The notes under the pieces are model-generated. The model was not told the DNA's origin and did no database searches. It saw nothing but the letters and a program-made list of their open reading frames with translations. Position numbers and translations under genes: made by a program. A stretch of DNA of 64,000 bases from Bosea sp. 685. GTDB lineage: Bacteria > Pseudomonadota > Alphaproteobacteria > Rhizobiales > Beijerinckiaceae. The DNA lies in assembly GCF_031884435.1 (NCBI RefSeq), contig NZ_CP134779.1, positions 2,728,001-2,792,000 of the forward strand, given 5' to 3'. Shown here piece after piece: positions 43,703 to 52,277 of the stretch (positions are counted from its first letter, which is position 1; each line of letters begins with the position of its first letter).

Positions 43703-44200
43703 TCAGGCCTTCGGCCTGCGCCGATAGGCGAAGTAGCGTCCGAGCGGTACGCCCTCGGGCAAAGGCGTCGCCAGCAGCGCCTCGTCGATCAACTCCGACC
43801 CGCTGATAATGAGCGCGTCGTCCGCAGCGAGGGCCGCGACATGCCCCGGCAGCCAGGCCAATGCGACGGCGTCGCGCTCGGGCACACCGGTCGTGGCGTC
43901 GACATGAAGTAGAACCGAGCGGCGACCATGGGCAGCGGCGAAGGCCGGCAGCGTCTGCGCCATGTCGCCCAGCACCAGCGCCTCGGGCGGCGGCAGCGAA
44001 CGCGGATTGGCCCTGGCCTCACGATCGAAGGCGTAGATCACGCGCTCCGGCAGGATCTCGCGCAAATGGTCGTAAGTCCGGCCATTGCCGAGGCCGAGCT
44101 CAAGCACGAGCCCAGCCCGACCCGTGATGGCGGCAGCAGCCCAGTCCAGAATCCGGCGCTGGGCCTCGAGACGGCGGATGAAACTGTCGAGGCGGCTCAT
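43703..44200 (-). CDS. Class I SAM-dependent methyltransferase
   Basis: A 165-aa predicted methyltransferase. Motif I is LVLELGLGNGRTYDHL (about residues 31-46), with the later acidic residue in YAFDREARAN. A TTG at 44236 could add 12 residues; ATG 44200 (MSRLDSFIRRL) is preferred. The protein is small, near the core domain only. No substrate can be inferred from the neighbours. Confidence 0.8.
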   Translation of the reverse strand: MSRLDSFIRRLEAQRRILDWAAAAITGRAGLVLELGLGNGRTYDHLREILPERVIYAFDREARANPRSLPPPEALVLGDMAQTLPAFAAAHGRRSVLLHVDATTGVPERDAVALAWLPGHVAALAADDALIISGSELIDEALLATPLPEGVPLGRYFAYRRRPKA

Positions 44201-44397
44201 GACGTTCTTGATCGGTGGCAAGACGAAAGAAGTCAATCATCTGATGCCCGCACCTGATGCCTGCGCTCCCAGCCACGTGCTTGCTAAAGCAACAGTCCAA
44301 TGCCCTAATCCGCGATATAGCGGACGCGATTGCGCCGTTTTCCATCGGAAATGGCCGAAAAGAGCCTGATTTCACAATTCACGGGAGGTCTCTCATC

Positions 44398-45378
44398 ATG
44401 TTCATCTCACGCCGAATCCTGCTGCTGCTCACTGCGGCCGGGCTCGCAACGACAGCAACAGTTCCAACCGTCGCGCAAACCTGGCCAACGAAATCGATTA
44501 CCTTCATCGTGCCTTTCCCCGCCGGTGGCGGCACGGATACCTTCGCTCGGCCGATCGCGGTGCAGCTGGAGCAGCAGCTTGGCCAACGCATCATCATCGA
44601 CAACCGCGGCGGTGCAGGCGGCACGGTCGGCGCCTCGGCCGCCTCGAAAGCCGCGCCCGACGGCTACACCTTCTTCGTCGGCGCCGCCCATCACGCCATC
44701 GCGCCCGCGCTCTATCCGAAGCTCGACTATAACATCGAGAAGGATTTCATCCCCGTCGGCGTGATCGCGCAGCCACCGCAGGTCATCGTCGTCAACCCCA
44801 AGAAGGTCGAGGCCAAGACGCTTGCCGAGCTGATCGCCTTCGCCAAGGCCAACCCCGACAAGCTGAACTATGCGTCCGCCGGCAACGGCACAACGCATCA
44901 CCTCGCCGGCGAGCTCTTCAAGCTGCTGGCGAAGGCGCCGCTCACCCATGTGCCCTATCGCGGCGCCGGCCCCGCCATGCAGGACCTCGTCGCCGGCCAG
45001 GTCGATGTCATGTTCGACGGGCTGGGCTCCTCCGCGGCACAGATTTCAGGCGGCACGCTGCGTGCGCTGGCAGTTGCTGCTCCGACCCGCTCCGAGGTGA
45101 TAGCCACCGTGCCGACAGCCAAGGAGGCCGGGCTCGACGGCTATGACGTCGCGACCTGGTACGCGATCTGGGCAACCAAAGGTACGCCGCCGGACATCGT
45201 CGCGCGCATGCGCAGCGAAGTCGCCAAGGCGTTGAAAGCCCAGCTGATCGTCGATGTCTGGCAGAAGAACGGCTCGCCTATCCCGGACATCGCAGGCGAC
45301 GAATTCGGCAAATTCGTGACGGCGGAGGTCGCGCGCTGGGGTGCCGTCGTGAAGGACGCCAACGTCAAGCTCGACTGA
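44398..45378 (+). CDS. Tripartite tricarboxylate transporter substrate-binding protein (Bug/TctC family)
   Basis: A 326-aa periplasmic binding protein. A Tat/Sec-like signal (MFISRRILLLLTAAGLATTA) is followed by the Bug-family signatures WPTKSITFIVPFPAGGGTD, IDNRGGAGGTVGA and THVPYRGAGPAMQDL. GGGAGG precedes ATG 44398, which is chosen over a frame opening at 44257. No TctA/TctB membrane genes are nearby, as is common for such orphan binding proteins. Confidence 0.93.
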   Translation: MFISRRILLLLTAAGLATTATVPTVAQTWPTKSITFIVPFPAGGGTDTFARPIAVQLEQQLGQRIIIDNRGGAGGTVGASAASKAAPDGYTFFVGAAHHAIAPALYPKLDYNIEKDFIPVGVIAQPPQVIVVNPKKVEAKTLAELIAFAKANPDKLNYASAGNGTTHHLAGELFKLLAKAPLTHVPYRGAGPAMQDLVAGQVDVMFDGLGSSAAQISGGTLRALAVAAPTRSEVIATVPTAKEAGLDGYDVATWYAIWATKGTPPDIVARMRSEVAKALKAQLIVDVWQKNGSPIPDIAGDEFGKFVTAEVARWGAVVKDANVKLD

Positions 45379-45400
45379 CGGCATTCTCCGGATAGACTGG

Positions 45401-45422
45401 GTAGGGCGGCGCACCGCCCTAC
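45401..45422 (+). terminator. Hairpin after the Bug/TctC gene
   Basis: GTAGGGCGG pairs perfectly with CCGCCCTAC across a 4-nt loop, 22 bp after the stop. No strong T-run follows, so termination efficiency is uncertain. Confidence 0.5.
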
Positions 45423-45517
45423 TCGGCTCCATCGGCATCATGAGGGTCAGAAGAACGGTGCCTGCTATATTTGGCAAGCGTCATATCCGATGGCCGGAAT
45501 TTTGTACGGTGAGTCCA

Positions 45518-46087
45518 TCATAATGCAGGAAACTGCAATTTTCCGTCATAGCTGCACCCGATCAGCGTCTTACCCGGAAAAGCCGAATTTGTTGCGATCT
45601 GCAGGGCTGACCGGTTCTTGAAGCCAAATCCCGTTTCCTTATCCACCCTGGTCGATTCATCCACGAGGCGCTCGCCCATGAATTGCCCGGAACCCTCAAG
45701 GATATTGGTGACGCCCTGCGCCACCCCGAGTGCGGTCGGGTTCTGCAGATCCAGGACCGCAAACATCGCAGAGCCGGTGAAGGCCACGGTGCTGGTGGTG
45801 TAGCCAAAGACGCCAAGCGGTTTGGGAAGGCGGTATGATGAGAACATCAGGCTCTGGGTCGGAAGCTTCACCCAGCCACGCGTCTTGGCGCTACCCGGAC
45901 TGCCGCTATCGCTGATCGATACCGCAAAGCCTAAATAATGACCTCCATCGATCTTGCAGGCCAGGACATCGGCCAGATCGATCCTAGCCAGATCGAATGG
46001 TGCGGGTCGGGCCGCATCTGCAGAGGAGCATGACAACAGTGCCGCCAGCGCAAATTTATAGATGACCTGCATCATTCTCTCCGTCAT
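45518..46087 (-). CDS. Secreted protein of unknown function
   Basis: A 189-aa protein with an N-terminal signal peptide (MQVIYKFALAALLSCSSADA, from residue 6) and a mature part with no domain I recognise (LACKIDGGHYLGFAVSIS, VAFTGSAMFAVLDLQNPT, LIGCSYDGKLQF). The two mature cysteines could form one disulfide. Its base composition is lower in GC than its neighbours, and the adjoining 304-bp gap 46088-46391 holds no recognisable gene, so this may be an accessory insert. Function unknown. Confidence 0.7.
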   Translation of the reverse strand: MTERMMQVIYKFALAALLSCSSADAARPAPFDLARIDLADVLACKIDGGHYLGFAVSISDSGSPGSAKTRGWVKLPTQSLMFSSYRLPKPLGVFGYTTSTVAFTGSAMFAVLDLQNPTALGVAQGVTNILEGSGQFMGERLVDESTRVDKETGFGFKNRSALQIATNSAFPGKTLIGCSYDGKLQFPAL

Positions 46088-46391
46088 GCAGCTTTGGGCA
46101 CATTTCCATTTTGAGGCTATTTTTCCAACAGCCCAGCATTGATGAAGCCCTATGTGTAGAGGCTCGTAGTCATAATCGAGCGGAATCGCAATAAAGCGCG
46201 GTTTTCGGCGCAGATTAGACGAGATAGAAGCATCCCGACGTCGCGCTTCAGGAGATCGTCAAGATCGACCTGACGCTATTCATGGCTGGCTTAGGAATCT
46301 GACCTTCGAAGACGATGCCGAGCTGGCTTCAACAACGGCGAACAACGCCATGCCCTGACGCAGGCGATCCACACCTTCCATCAAGGACGCA

Positions 46392-46946
46392 TCATCGACC
46401 GCAGCCATCGTCGATCACGGTGCGGGCAATCGTCATTGAGAAACCGGCGCGGGCCAGCGCCGCGATCTCCTTCTGCCGCTCGAAAGGCCGGTCGGGGCGT
46501 CGCCAGGGGCCGATCCGCTTGCGTTTCGCGGCGATGCGCGCCGCGGCCAATTCGTCCTCCGGCTCGGCCGCGCTGGCCTCGGTCGCGAGGTCGCGCGTCA
46601 CGCCCTTGGCCGCGAGCTTTGCCGCCACGGCCCGCGTGGACTGGCCGCGCCGGCGCAAGCTCGCCGCGCGCGCCTCGGCAAAACGACGGTCATCGACCAG
46701 CCCCGAGGCGACGCAGCGCGCCACCACTTCGTCGAGCAAGCTTGAGAACCGGCCGGGTTCGTCGCCATGGTGGCGGCAGCTCAGCACGACCTTGCGCTCC
46801 AGCACGCGGCGAAGCTGCGCGGCAGGCGCCGCATAGCGTTCGAGATAGTGCATGGCGGCGCGTTGCAGATAGTCGGGCGTGATGCGACGTGGCGGCTTGC
46901 GCACCTGCCGCTTGTCGCGCAGCGCGCCCGAAGCGTCACCCGCCAC
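46392..46946 (-). CDS. recX: Regulatory protein RecX
   Basis: A 184-aa RecA modulator with the repeated three-helix RecX pattern: AMHYLERYAAPAAQLRRVLE, VASGLVDDRRFAEARAASL and RAVAAKLAAKGV. It uses a GTG start that overlaps the arfB stop by one base, so it is co-transcribed with arfB. RecX inhibits RecA filament extension; recA is not in this window. Confidence 0.85.
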   Translation of the reverse strand: MAGDASGALRDKRQVRKPPRRITPDYLQRAAMHYLERYAAPAAQLRRVLERKVVLSCRHHGDEPGRFSSLLDEVVARCVASGLVDDRRFAEARAASLRRRGQSTRAVAAKLAAKGVTRDLATEASAAEPEDELAAARIAAKRKRIGPWRRPDRPFERQKEIAALARAGFSMTIARTVIDDGCGR

Positions 46947-47365
46947 TAATCCGCCCCCGGCTTGGAGCGGCCGGCCTTGATCGAGGCGCGCTTGTCCTTG
47001 GAGACCAGCCGCTTCTCCTTCGAGGCCTTGGTCGGCTTTGTCGGCCGGCGCGTCTGCGGGCGGACCGCTGCCTCCCGGATCAGTTCGAGCAGGCGTTCCC
47101 GCGCCTCCTCGCGGTTGCGTTTCTGGCTGCGCTGTGCCTGCGCCACGATGACGATGACGCCATCCTGCGTCAGCCGGCTGCCGGCGAGCTTCATCAGGCG
47201 CACCGCGACGTCGTTGGGCAGCGAGGGCGAGCGCCGGATGTCGAATTTGAGCTGGACCGCACTCGACACCTTGTTGACATGCTGGCCGCCTGGGCCAGAG
47301 GCGCGCACGAAGCTTTCTTCGAGCTCGCTCTCGTCGATCGCGATGGACGGGGTGACTTGAATCAT
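46946..47365 (-). CDS. arfB: Alternative ribosome-rescue factor / peptidyl-tRNA hydrolase ArfB
   Basis: A 139-aa protein with the catalytic GGQ loop VRASGPGGQHVNKVSSAVQL and the basic C-terminal tail (lysine/arginine-rich from about residue 105) that enters the empty mRNA channel of stalled ribosomes. It is homologous to mitochondrial ICT1. Its start is divergent-overlapping with mazG on the other strand by two bases. Confidence 0.95.
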   Translation of the reverse strand: MIQVTPSIAIDESELEESFVRASGPGGQHVNKVSSAVQLKFDIRRSPSLPNDVAVRLMKLAGSRLTQDGVIVIVAQAQRSQKRNREEARERLLELIREAAVRPQTRRPTKPTKASKEKRLVSKDKRASIKAGRSKPGAD

Positions 47366-48251
47366 GGGACGAGGCTATCTCACTTCACGGAGATTTGCAG
47401 CGTTGAAGCCTTCTCGCGACATCGCCCGCCTGATCGAGATCATGGCGGCGCTCCGCACGCCGGGCACAGGCTGCCCCTGGGATCTGGAGCAGGACTTCGC
47501 CTCGATCGCGCCCTATACGGTCGAGGAGGCCTATGAGGTTGCCGATGCGATCACGCGCGGCGACAGGCTCGATCTCAAGGACGAGCTCGGCGATCTGTTG
47601 CTGCAGGTGGTCTACCACGCGCAGATGGCGGAGGAGGAAGGCGCTTTCGCTTTTCCCGACGTGGTCGAGGCCGTTACCACCAAGATGATCCGCCGCCACC
47701 CGCATGTCTTCGGCGCTGCGCGCGATCTGTCTCCCGCCGAGGTCAAGGCGCTCTGGCACAGCATCAAGGCGCAGGAGAAGGCCGAGAAGGCAGCAGTGCG
47801 GCAAGCGGCCGGCCTGCCCGAGCAGGTCGAGGACAAGGGCGTGCTGGCGGGTGTCACCCAAGGCCTGCCCGCCCTCAGCCGCGCCTGGAAACTCCAGGCC
47901 AAAGCCTCGACCGTCGGCTTCGACTGGAACGACGCCAGGCTCGTGCTCGACAAGGTCCGGGAAGAGACCGCCGAGATCGAGGAGGCGCTCGCACTGGGCG
48001 ACAAAGCGGCGATCCGCGAGGAAATCGGCGATCTGCTCTTCGTCGTCGCCAATCTCGCCCGCCATGTCGATGCCGACCCGGAAGGCTGCCTCCACGCCGC
48101 CAACGCCAAGTTCGAGCGCCGCTTCAAGGGCATCGAGGCCGCGCTGGAGGCGGAGGGGCGCCACGCAAAGGACGCCACGCTCGAAGAGCTGGAAGCGCTC
48201 TGGCAACAGGTCAAGCGCGGGGAGAAGGCATCGCCGCCCGGCACAGGCTGA
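47364..48251 (+). CDS. mazG: Nucleoside triphosphate pyrophosphohydrolase MazG
   Basis: A 295-aa protein with two MazG domains: CPWDLEQDFASIAPYTVEEAYEVADAI and DELGDLLLQVVYHAQ in the first, FDWNDARLVLDKVREETAEIEEAL and EEIGDLLFVVANLARHV in the second. It hydrolyses damaged or non-canonical NTPs. A TTG at 47403 is a plausible alternative start that would give the more usual length (282 aa); the ATG overlaps the arfB start. Confidence 0.93.
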   Translation: MGRGYLTSRRFAALKPSRDIARLIEIMAALRTPGTGCPWDLEQDFASIAPYTVEEAYEVADAITRGDRLDLKDELGDLLLQVVYHAQMAEEEGAFAFPDVVEAVTTKMIRRHPHVFGAARDLSPAEVKALWHSIKAQEKAEKAAVRQAAGLPEQVEDKGVLAGVTQGLPALSRAWKLQAKASTVGFDWNDARLVLDKVREETAEIEEALALGDKAAIREEIGDLLFVVANLARHVDADPEGCLHAANAKFERRFKGIEAALEAEGRHAKDATLEELEALWQQVKRGEKASPPGTG

Positions 48252-48278
48252 GGCGCGAGGCCGGTCTCGGCCACTCTC

Positions 48279-48316
48279 TATGTCAGGTGCAGGCCGCTAT
48301 GTCAGATGCAGGCCGC
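48279..48316. repeat. 19-bp tandem duplication at the SDR 3' end
   Basis: TATGTCAGGTGCAGGCCGC (48279-48297) and TATGTCAGATGCAGGCCGC (48298-48316) differ at one base. The right copy encodes the last codons and stop of the SDR; the left copy lies just after it. Confidence 0.8.
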
Positions 48317-49004
48317 CATCGACATCCAGAATCACTCCGGTGACGAAGGTGTTTCCCATCAGGAAGAGCACCGCATCAGCGACCTCATCCGGCTGGCCGG
48401 GGCGGGCGAGCGGAGCCTTGCCATATGAACTTTCAAACAGGTCTGCCGGTTTGTTGTCCCACCAGCCCGTATCGATCACGCCTGGCGATACCGCATTGAT
48501 GCGGATTGGCGCCAACTCCCGTGCCAGAGTCACGACCATGCGCTCGAGCGCGCCGTTGACGGCTGCGAGCCCTGAGGTTCCGGGATTTGCCAGCCGCGAT
48601 GAAGCCGCCGTGATGAAGACCATGGAGCCAGCGGGTTGAAGCGTCGGAAGCGCCGCCTGGGCTGCGTTCCATTGCGCCCAGAACTTGGCTTCGAAACCGG
48701 CGCGCAGCCCGTCGCCGTCGAGTTCGCGAAACGCCCCGGCCCCGCGACCGCCGGAAGCCGCCAAAATCAGATGGTTGAAAGGCCCAAGTCTCTGGAAGAA
48801 CCCCGCCAGAGCAGTACGATCCCGGGCGTCAACGATTTCGCCACGCGCTGACGGTCCGATCGCGGAGACTGCAGCCTCCAACTTGGTCTTTTCACGTCCA
48901 ATGATGACCACGCGCGCGCCTTGCGAGGCCGCCAGCCGCGCGACGGCCAGGCCAATCCCGGACGAGCCACCGATCACGACAACTGTTTCACCCACGCCAA
49001 TCAT
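48297..49004 (-). CDS. SDR-family protein without the catalytic Tyr/Lys
   Basis: A 235-aa Rossmann-fold short-chain dehydrogenase relative. The NAD(P) site is VVVIGGSSGIGLAVARLAA, and the C-terminal INAVSPGVIDTGWW is typical. At the position of Y-x-x-x-K the sequence reads GLAAVNGALE, so Tyr and Lys are replaced by Leu and Asn; the preceding Ser (ITAASSRL) remains. It may bind nucleotide without standard dehydrogenase chemistry, or use a different mechanism; a subfamily with this AAVNGALE pattern exists to my recollection. It stands alone. Confidence 0.83.
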   Translation of the reverse strand: MIGVGETVVVIGGSSGIGLAVARLAASQGARVVIIGREKTKLEAAVSAIGPSARGEIVDARDRTALAGFFQRLGPFNHLILAASGGRGAGAFRELDGDGLRAGFEAKFWAQWNAAQAALPTLQPAGSMVFITAASSRLANPGTSGLAAVNGALERMVVTLARELAPIRINAVSPGVIDTGWWDNKPADLFESSYGKAPLARPGQPDEVADAVLFLMGNTFVTGVILDVDGGLHLT

Positions 49005-49051
49005 GCGATGTGCTCCTCGACCGAGATCACATTACCTGCCGCGCTGGAGGC

Positions 49052-50443
49052 CTAGCTTTGCCGCTCCGCCTCCGGGAACCGCACGCCAAAGGCTCCTTCG
49101 CGCTCGGGCGGCAGCCGCACGACGAGGCTCAGCGCCCCGTCCTCGGCATCCGCCCGCTCCAAGATTTCACCATTGGCGTGCAGCCAGGCAAGCGATTTAC
49201 CGTCGCCGGGCGCCAGCACCAGCCGGTAAACCGGCCGGCTCCTGGCAATGCGTGCCTCTATCGCGTCCGTCAGCCGGGCGATGCCGTCGCCGGTCAAGGC
49301 CGAGACCAGCACCGGCCGCGAGGCTTCGGACTTCAGTGCGACGAGGCTAAGCTGGCGCTCGCGTTCCGAGCCATCGAGCAGGTCCGACTTGTTCCAGACC
49401 TCGATCACGCGCTGGCCATCATCGGGATCGATGCCGAGATCGCGCAGGATGCCCTGCACGTCGGCGGCCTGGGCCTGCGTGTCCTCATGGGCCACGTCGC
49501 GGACATGCAGCAGCACATCGGCCTCGATCGCATCTTCCAGCGTCGCGCGGAACGCCGCGACGAGCTGCGTCGGCAGGTCCGAGATGAAGCCGACCGTGTC
49601 CGAAAGCATGATCCGCGCGCCATGCGGCAGCTTGATCGCGCGTGCGGTCGGGTCGAGCGTGGCAAACAGCATGTCCTGCGCCAGCACCTCGGCCGAGGTC
49701 AGCCGATTGAACAGCGTCGATTTTCCGGCATTGGTATAACCAACCAGCGCAACCACGGGATAAGGCACGCGTTTACGGCTTGCGCGATGGAGCGAGCGGG
49801 TCCGCTTCACGCTCTCGAGATCGCGCTCGATCTTGGTCATGCGCTCCTGGATGATGCGCCGGTCCGCCTCGATCTGCGTCTCGCCGGGGCCACCGAGGAA
49901 GCCGAAGCCGCCGCGCTGGCGCTCAAGATGGGTCCAGGACCGCACCAGCCGGCTCTTCTGGTAGTTGAGATGCGCAAGCTCTACCTGCAGCGCGCCTTCG
50001 CGTGTGCGCGCCCGTCGACCGAAGATCTCGAGGATCAGGCCGGTGCGGTCGATCACCTTGCAGCCGAACGCCTTCTCAAGATTGCGCTGCTGCACCGGCG
50101 ACAGCGCGCAATCCATCACGACGAGGCCGATCTCCTCGATCTTGATGCGCTCAGTCAGCTCCTCGACCTTGCCCTTGCCGAGATAGGTGGCAGGACGAAA
50201 CGCCGTGAGCATAACCTGGATCGGCTCGATGACGGTCAAATCGATGGCGGCGGCAAGGCCGACGGCCTCGTCGAGCCGTGCCGCGAAGGAGCGCTGATTC
50301 GTGTCAGCGCTGCCCGCACCGCCGCGGCGCTGCGAATACGGGCCCACGACATAGGCGCGCGTATTGGCGGCAATGTCGCGTTCGATCTCGTCGAGCGGCT
50401 TGACGGTCTTCTCGGTCTCGTCTGCCCCGCCGCGACCGGCCAT
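49052..50443 (-). CDS. hflX: GTPase HflX
   Basis: A 463-aa ribosome-associated GTPase. An N-terminal HflX domain (FRPATYLGKGKVEEL, MDCALSPVQQRNLE) precedes the G domain: ALVGYTNAGKSTLFNRL, DTVGFISDLPTQLVAAF and WNKSDLLDG. It splits or recycles ribosomes under stress. It follows hfq by 5 bp, the usual hfq-hflX pair. Confidence 0.96.
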   Translation of the reverse strand: MAGRGGADETEKTVKPLDEIERDIAANTRAYVVGPYSQRRGGAGSADTNQRSFAARLDEAVGLAAAIDLTVIEPIQVMLTAFRPATYLGKGKVEELTERIKIEEIGLVVMDCALSPVQQRNLEKAFGCKVIDRTGLILEIFGRRARTREGALQVELAHLNYQKSRLVRSWTHLERQRGGFGFLGGPGETQIEADRRIIQERMTKIERDLESVKRTRSLHRASRKRVPYPVVALVGYTNAGKSTLFNRLTSAEVLAQDMLFATLDPTARAIKLPHGARIMLSDTVGFISDLPTQLVAAFRATLEDAIEADVLLHVRDVAHEDTQAQAADVQGILRDLGIDPDDGQRVIEVWNKSDLLDGSERERQLSLVALKSEASRPVLVSALTGDGIARLTDAIEARIARSRPVYRLVLAPGDGKSLAWLHANGEILERADAEDGALSLVVRLPPEREGAFGVRFPEAERQS

Positions 50444-50448
50444 GAGCC

Positions 50449-50697
50449 TCAGGCCTTGTCCACTTCCTCGGGCTCGAACAGCTGCACGGGGTGGCCCGGC
50501 ATGATCGTCGAGATCGCATGCTTGTAGACGAGCTGCGAATGCCCGTCGCGCCGCAGCAGCACGCAGAAATTGTCGAACCAGGTGACCACGCCCTGCAGCT
50601 TCACGCCATTGACGAGGAAGATCGTCAGAGGAATCTTCTGCTTGCGAACGTGATTGAGGAAAGTGTCCTGAAGGTTTTGTGCCCGCTCTGCGGCCAT
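50449..50697 (-). CDS. hfq: RNA chaperone Hfq
   Basis: An 82-aa Sm-like protein: the Sm1 region [20 protein letters not shown] and the Sm2 YKHAIST motif. Forms hexamers that pair small RNAs with mRNAs. Downstream of ntrX by 212 bp and just before hflX; in some alphaproteobacteria a trkA gene lies between ntrX and hfq, but not here. Confidence 0.97.
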   Translation of the reverse strand: MAAERAQNLQDTFLNHVRKQKIPLTIFLVNGVKLQGVVTWFDNFCVLLRRDGHSQLVYKHAISTIMPGHPVQLFEPEEVDKA

Positions 50698-50765
50698 GGG
50701 TAGCCCCTATTGTTGGGATCGCTCATCGGGTTGCACCCGCGATCCATTTCGTTTCGTTCGCGATC

Positions 50766-50780
50766 GCGCGCTGAGCGCGC
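50766..50780. repeat. GC hairpin between ntrX and hfq
   Basis: GCGCGC-TGA-GCGCGC forms a short perfect hairpin in the 212-bp gap 50698-50909. It has no T-run in the leftward direction of transcription; a processing or pause site is possible. Confidence 0.4.
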
Positions 50781-50909
50781 CGCTTCGAAACACCGATCCT
50801 GCATTAGATCGTCGTGTTCTATGACAAAGCAAGGGTGATGCCGCATCCTATTTGCGCATGACGCCTGCGTATCGTGCAGACGGACATGCAATCAGCGCTT
50901 AGCCGCCGC

Positions 50910-52277
50910 TCAACCGACTCCGAGCGACTTCAGCTTGCGATGCAAGGCCGAGCGCTCCATCCCGATGAACTCGGCGGTTCGCGAGATATTGCCGGAAAAG
51001 CGGGCGATCTGGGCGATCAGATATTCGCGCTCGAAGATCTCGCGCGCATCGCGCAGAGGCAGGCTCATCAGCCGTTCGCCGCCCGAGCCGGAGGGCGTCG
51101 TCGGCACCATGGCACCGACTTCGGCCGGCAGCATCTCGACCGTGACATCCGCCGTGGGATCGCCCTTGGTCAGGATCATCAATCGTTCGACATTGTTGCG
51201 CAGTTCCCGGACGTTACCCGGCCATTCATGCGACTGCAGCACCGCCATCGCGTCCGAGCCGATGCGCCGCTTCGGCAGGCCGGTCGCGACCGAGATCTGG
51301 TCCATGAAGAACTCGATCAGCTCCGGCACGTCCTCGCGCCGCTCCGACAGCGCCGGCACCTTGACCGGCACGACGCTGAGGCGGTGATAGAGATCCTCGC
51401 GGAACTGCCCCTCGCTGATCAGTTGCGCCAGATCGCGGCTGGTCGACGAAATGATCCGGACATCGACATGCACGCGCGTTGCGCCGCCGACACGCTGGAA
51501 ATTCTGGTCGACCAGCACGCGCAGGATGCGGTTTTGCGTCTCGCGCGGCATATCGCCGATCTCGTCGATATAGAGCGAGCCGCCATGCGCTTCCTCGAGT
51601 GCGCCGACGCGGCGCGTCCGCCCCTCGCCGCCCTCGACGCCGAACAGCTCCTCTTCCATCGTGTCGGGCGTGATCGTCGCCGCATTGATGACGATGAAGG
51701 GCGCCGAAGATCGGCTCGACGCTTCGTGCAGCGTGCGCGCCGTCAATTCCTTGCCGCAGCCCGGCTCGCCGCTGATCAGCACGCGGGCATTGGTGGGTGC
51801 GACGCGTTCGATCGTCTGGCGCAATTGATTGACCACGGTCGAGCGGCCGACGATCCGGCTCGCCTGCACCGAGCCCTTCTTCAGCTCGCGGACCTCGCGC
51901 CTGAGCCGCGAAGCCTCCAGCGCCCGCTCGGCCACCAGCACGAGACGGTCCGCCTTGAACGGCTTCTCGATGAAGTCATAGGCGCCGCTCTTGATCGCCG
52001 AGACCGCCGTCTCGATGTTGCCGTGACCCGAGATCATCACCACCGCGAGATCGGGATGGCTCTCCTTGATCAGCTCGAGCACCTGCAGGCCGTCGAGCCG
52101 GCTGCCCTGCAGCCAGATGTCGAGGAAGACGAGATTAGGCCTGCGCGCCGCGATCGCCGCGAGCGCCTCGTCGGCGGAGCCTGCCTTGCGCGTGCGATAG
52201 CCTTCATCCTCCAGCAGGCCGGCCACCAGCTCGCGAATATCGACTTCGTCATCAACGACCAGAATATCGGCACTCAT
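50910..52277 (-). CDS. ntrX: Nitrogen response regulator NtrX
   Basis: A 455-aa response regulator. Receiver domain with phospho-acceptor in VFLDIWLQGSRLDG, a Walker A ISGEPGCGKELTART, Walker B LYIDEIGDMPRE, and a C-terminal Fis-type HTH (ISRTAEFIGMERSALHRKL). The AAA+ domain lacks the sigma54-contacting GAFTGA loop (ELFGVEGGEGRTRRVGALEE there), as known for NtrX. The start overlaps the ntrY stop (ATGA). Partner of NtrY in nitrogen/redox signalling. Confidence 0.95.
   Translation of the reverse strand: MSADILVVDDEVDIRELVAGLLEDEGYRTRKAGSADEALAAIAARRPNLVFLDIWLQGSRLDGLQVLELIKESHPDLAVVMISGHGNIETAVSAIKSGAYDFIEKPFKADRLVLVAERALEASRLRREVRELKKGSVQASRIVGRSTVVNQLRQTIERVAPTNARVLISGEPGCGKELTARTLHEASSRSSAPFIVINAATITPDTMEEELFGVEGGEGRTRRVGALEEAHGGSLYIDEIGDMPRETQNRILRVLVDQNFQRVGGATRVHVDVRIISSTSRDLAQLISEGQFREDLYHRLSVVPVKVPALSERREDVPELIEFFMDQISVATGLPKRRIGSDAMAVLQSHEWPGNVRELRNNVERLMILTKGDPTADVTVEMLPAEVGAMVPTTPSGSGGERLMSLPLRDAREIFEREYLIAQIARFSGNISRTAEFIGMERSALHRKLKSLGVG

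Noticed and set aside
51600..51660. Missing GAFTGA loop in NtrX as a novel defect
   Set aside because: NtrX proteins are known to lack this loop in alphaproteobacteria; it is noted in the feature but is not new.
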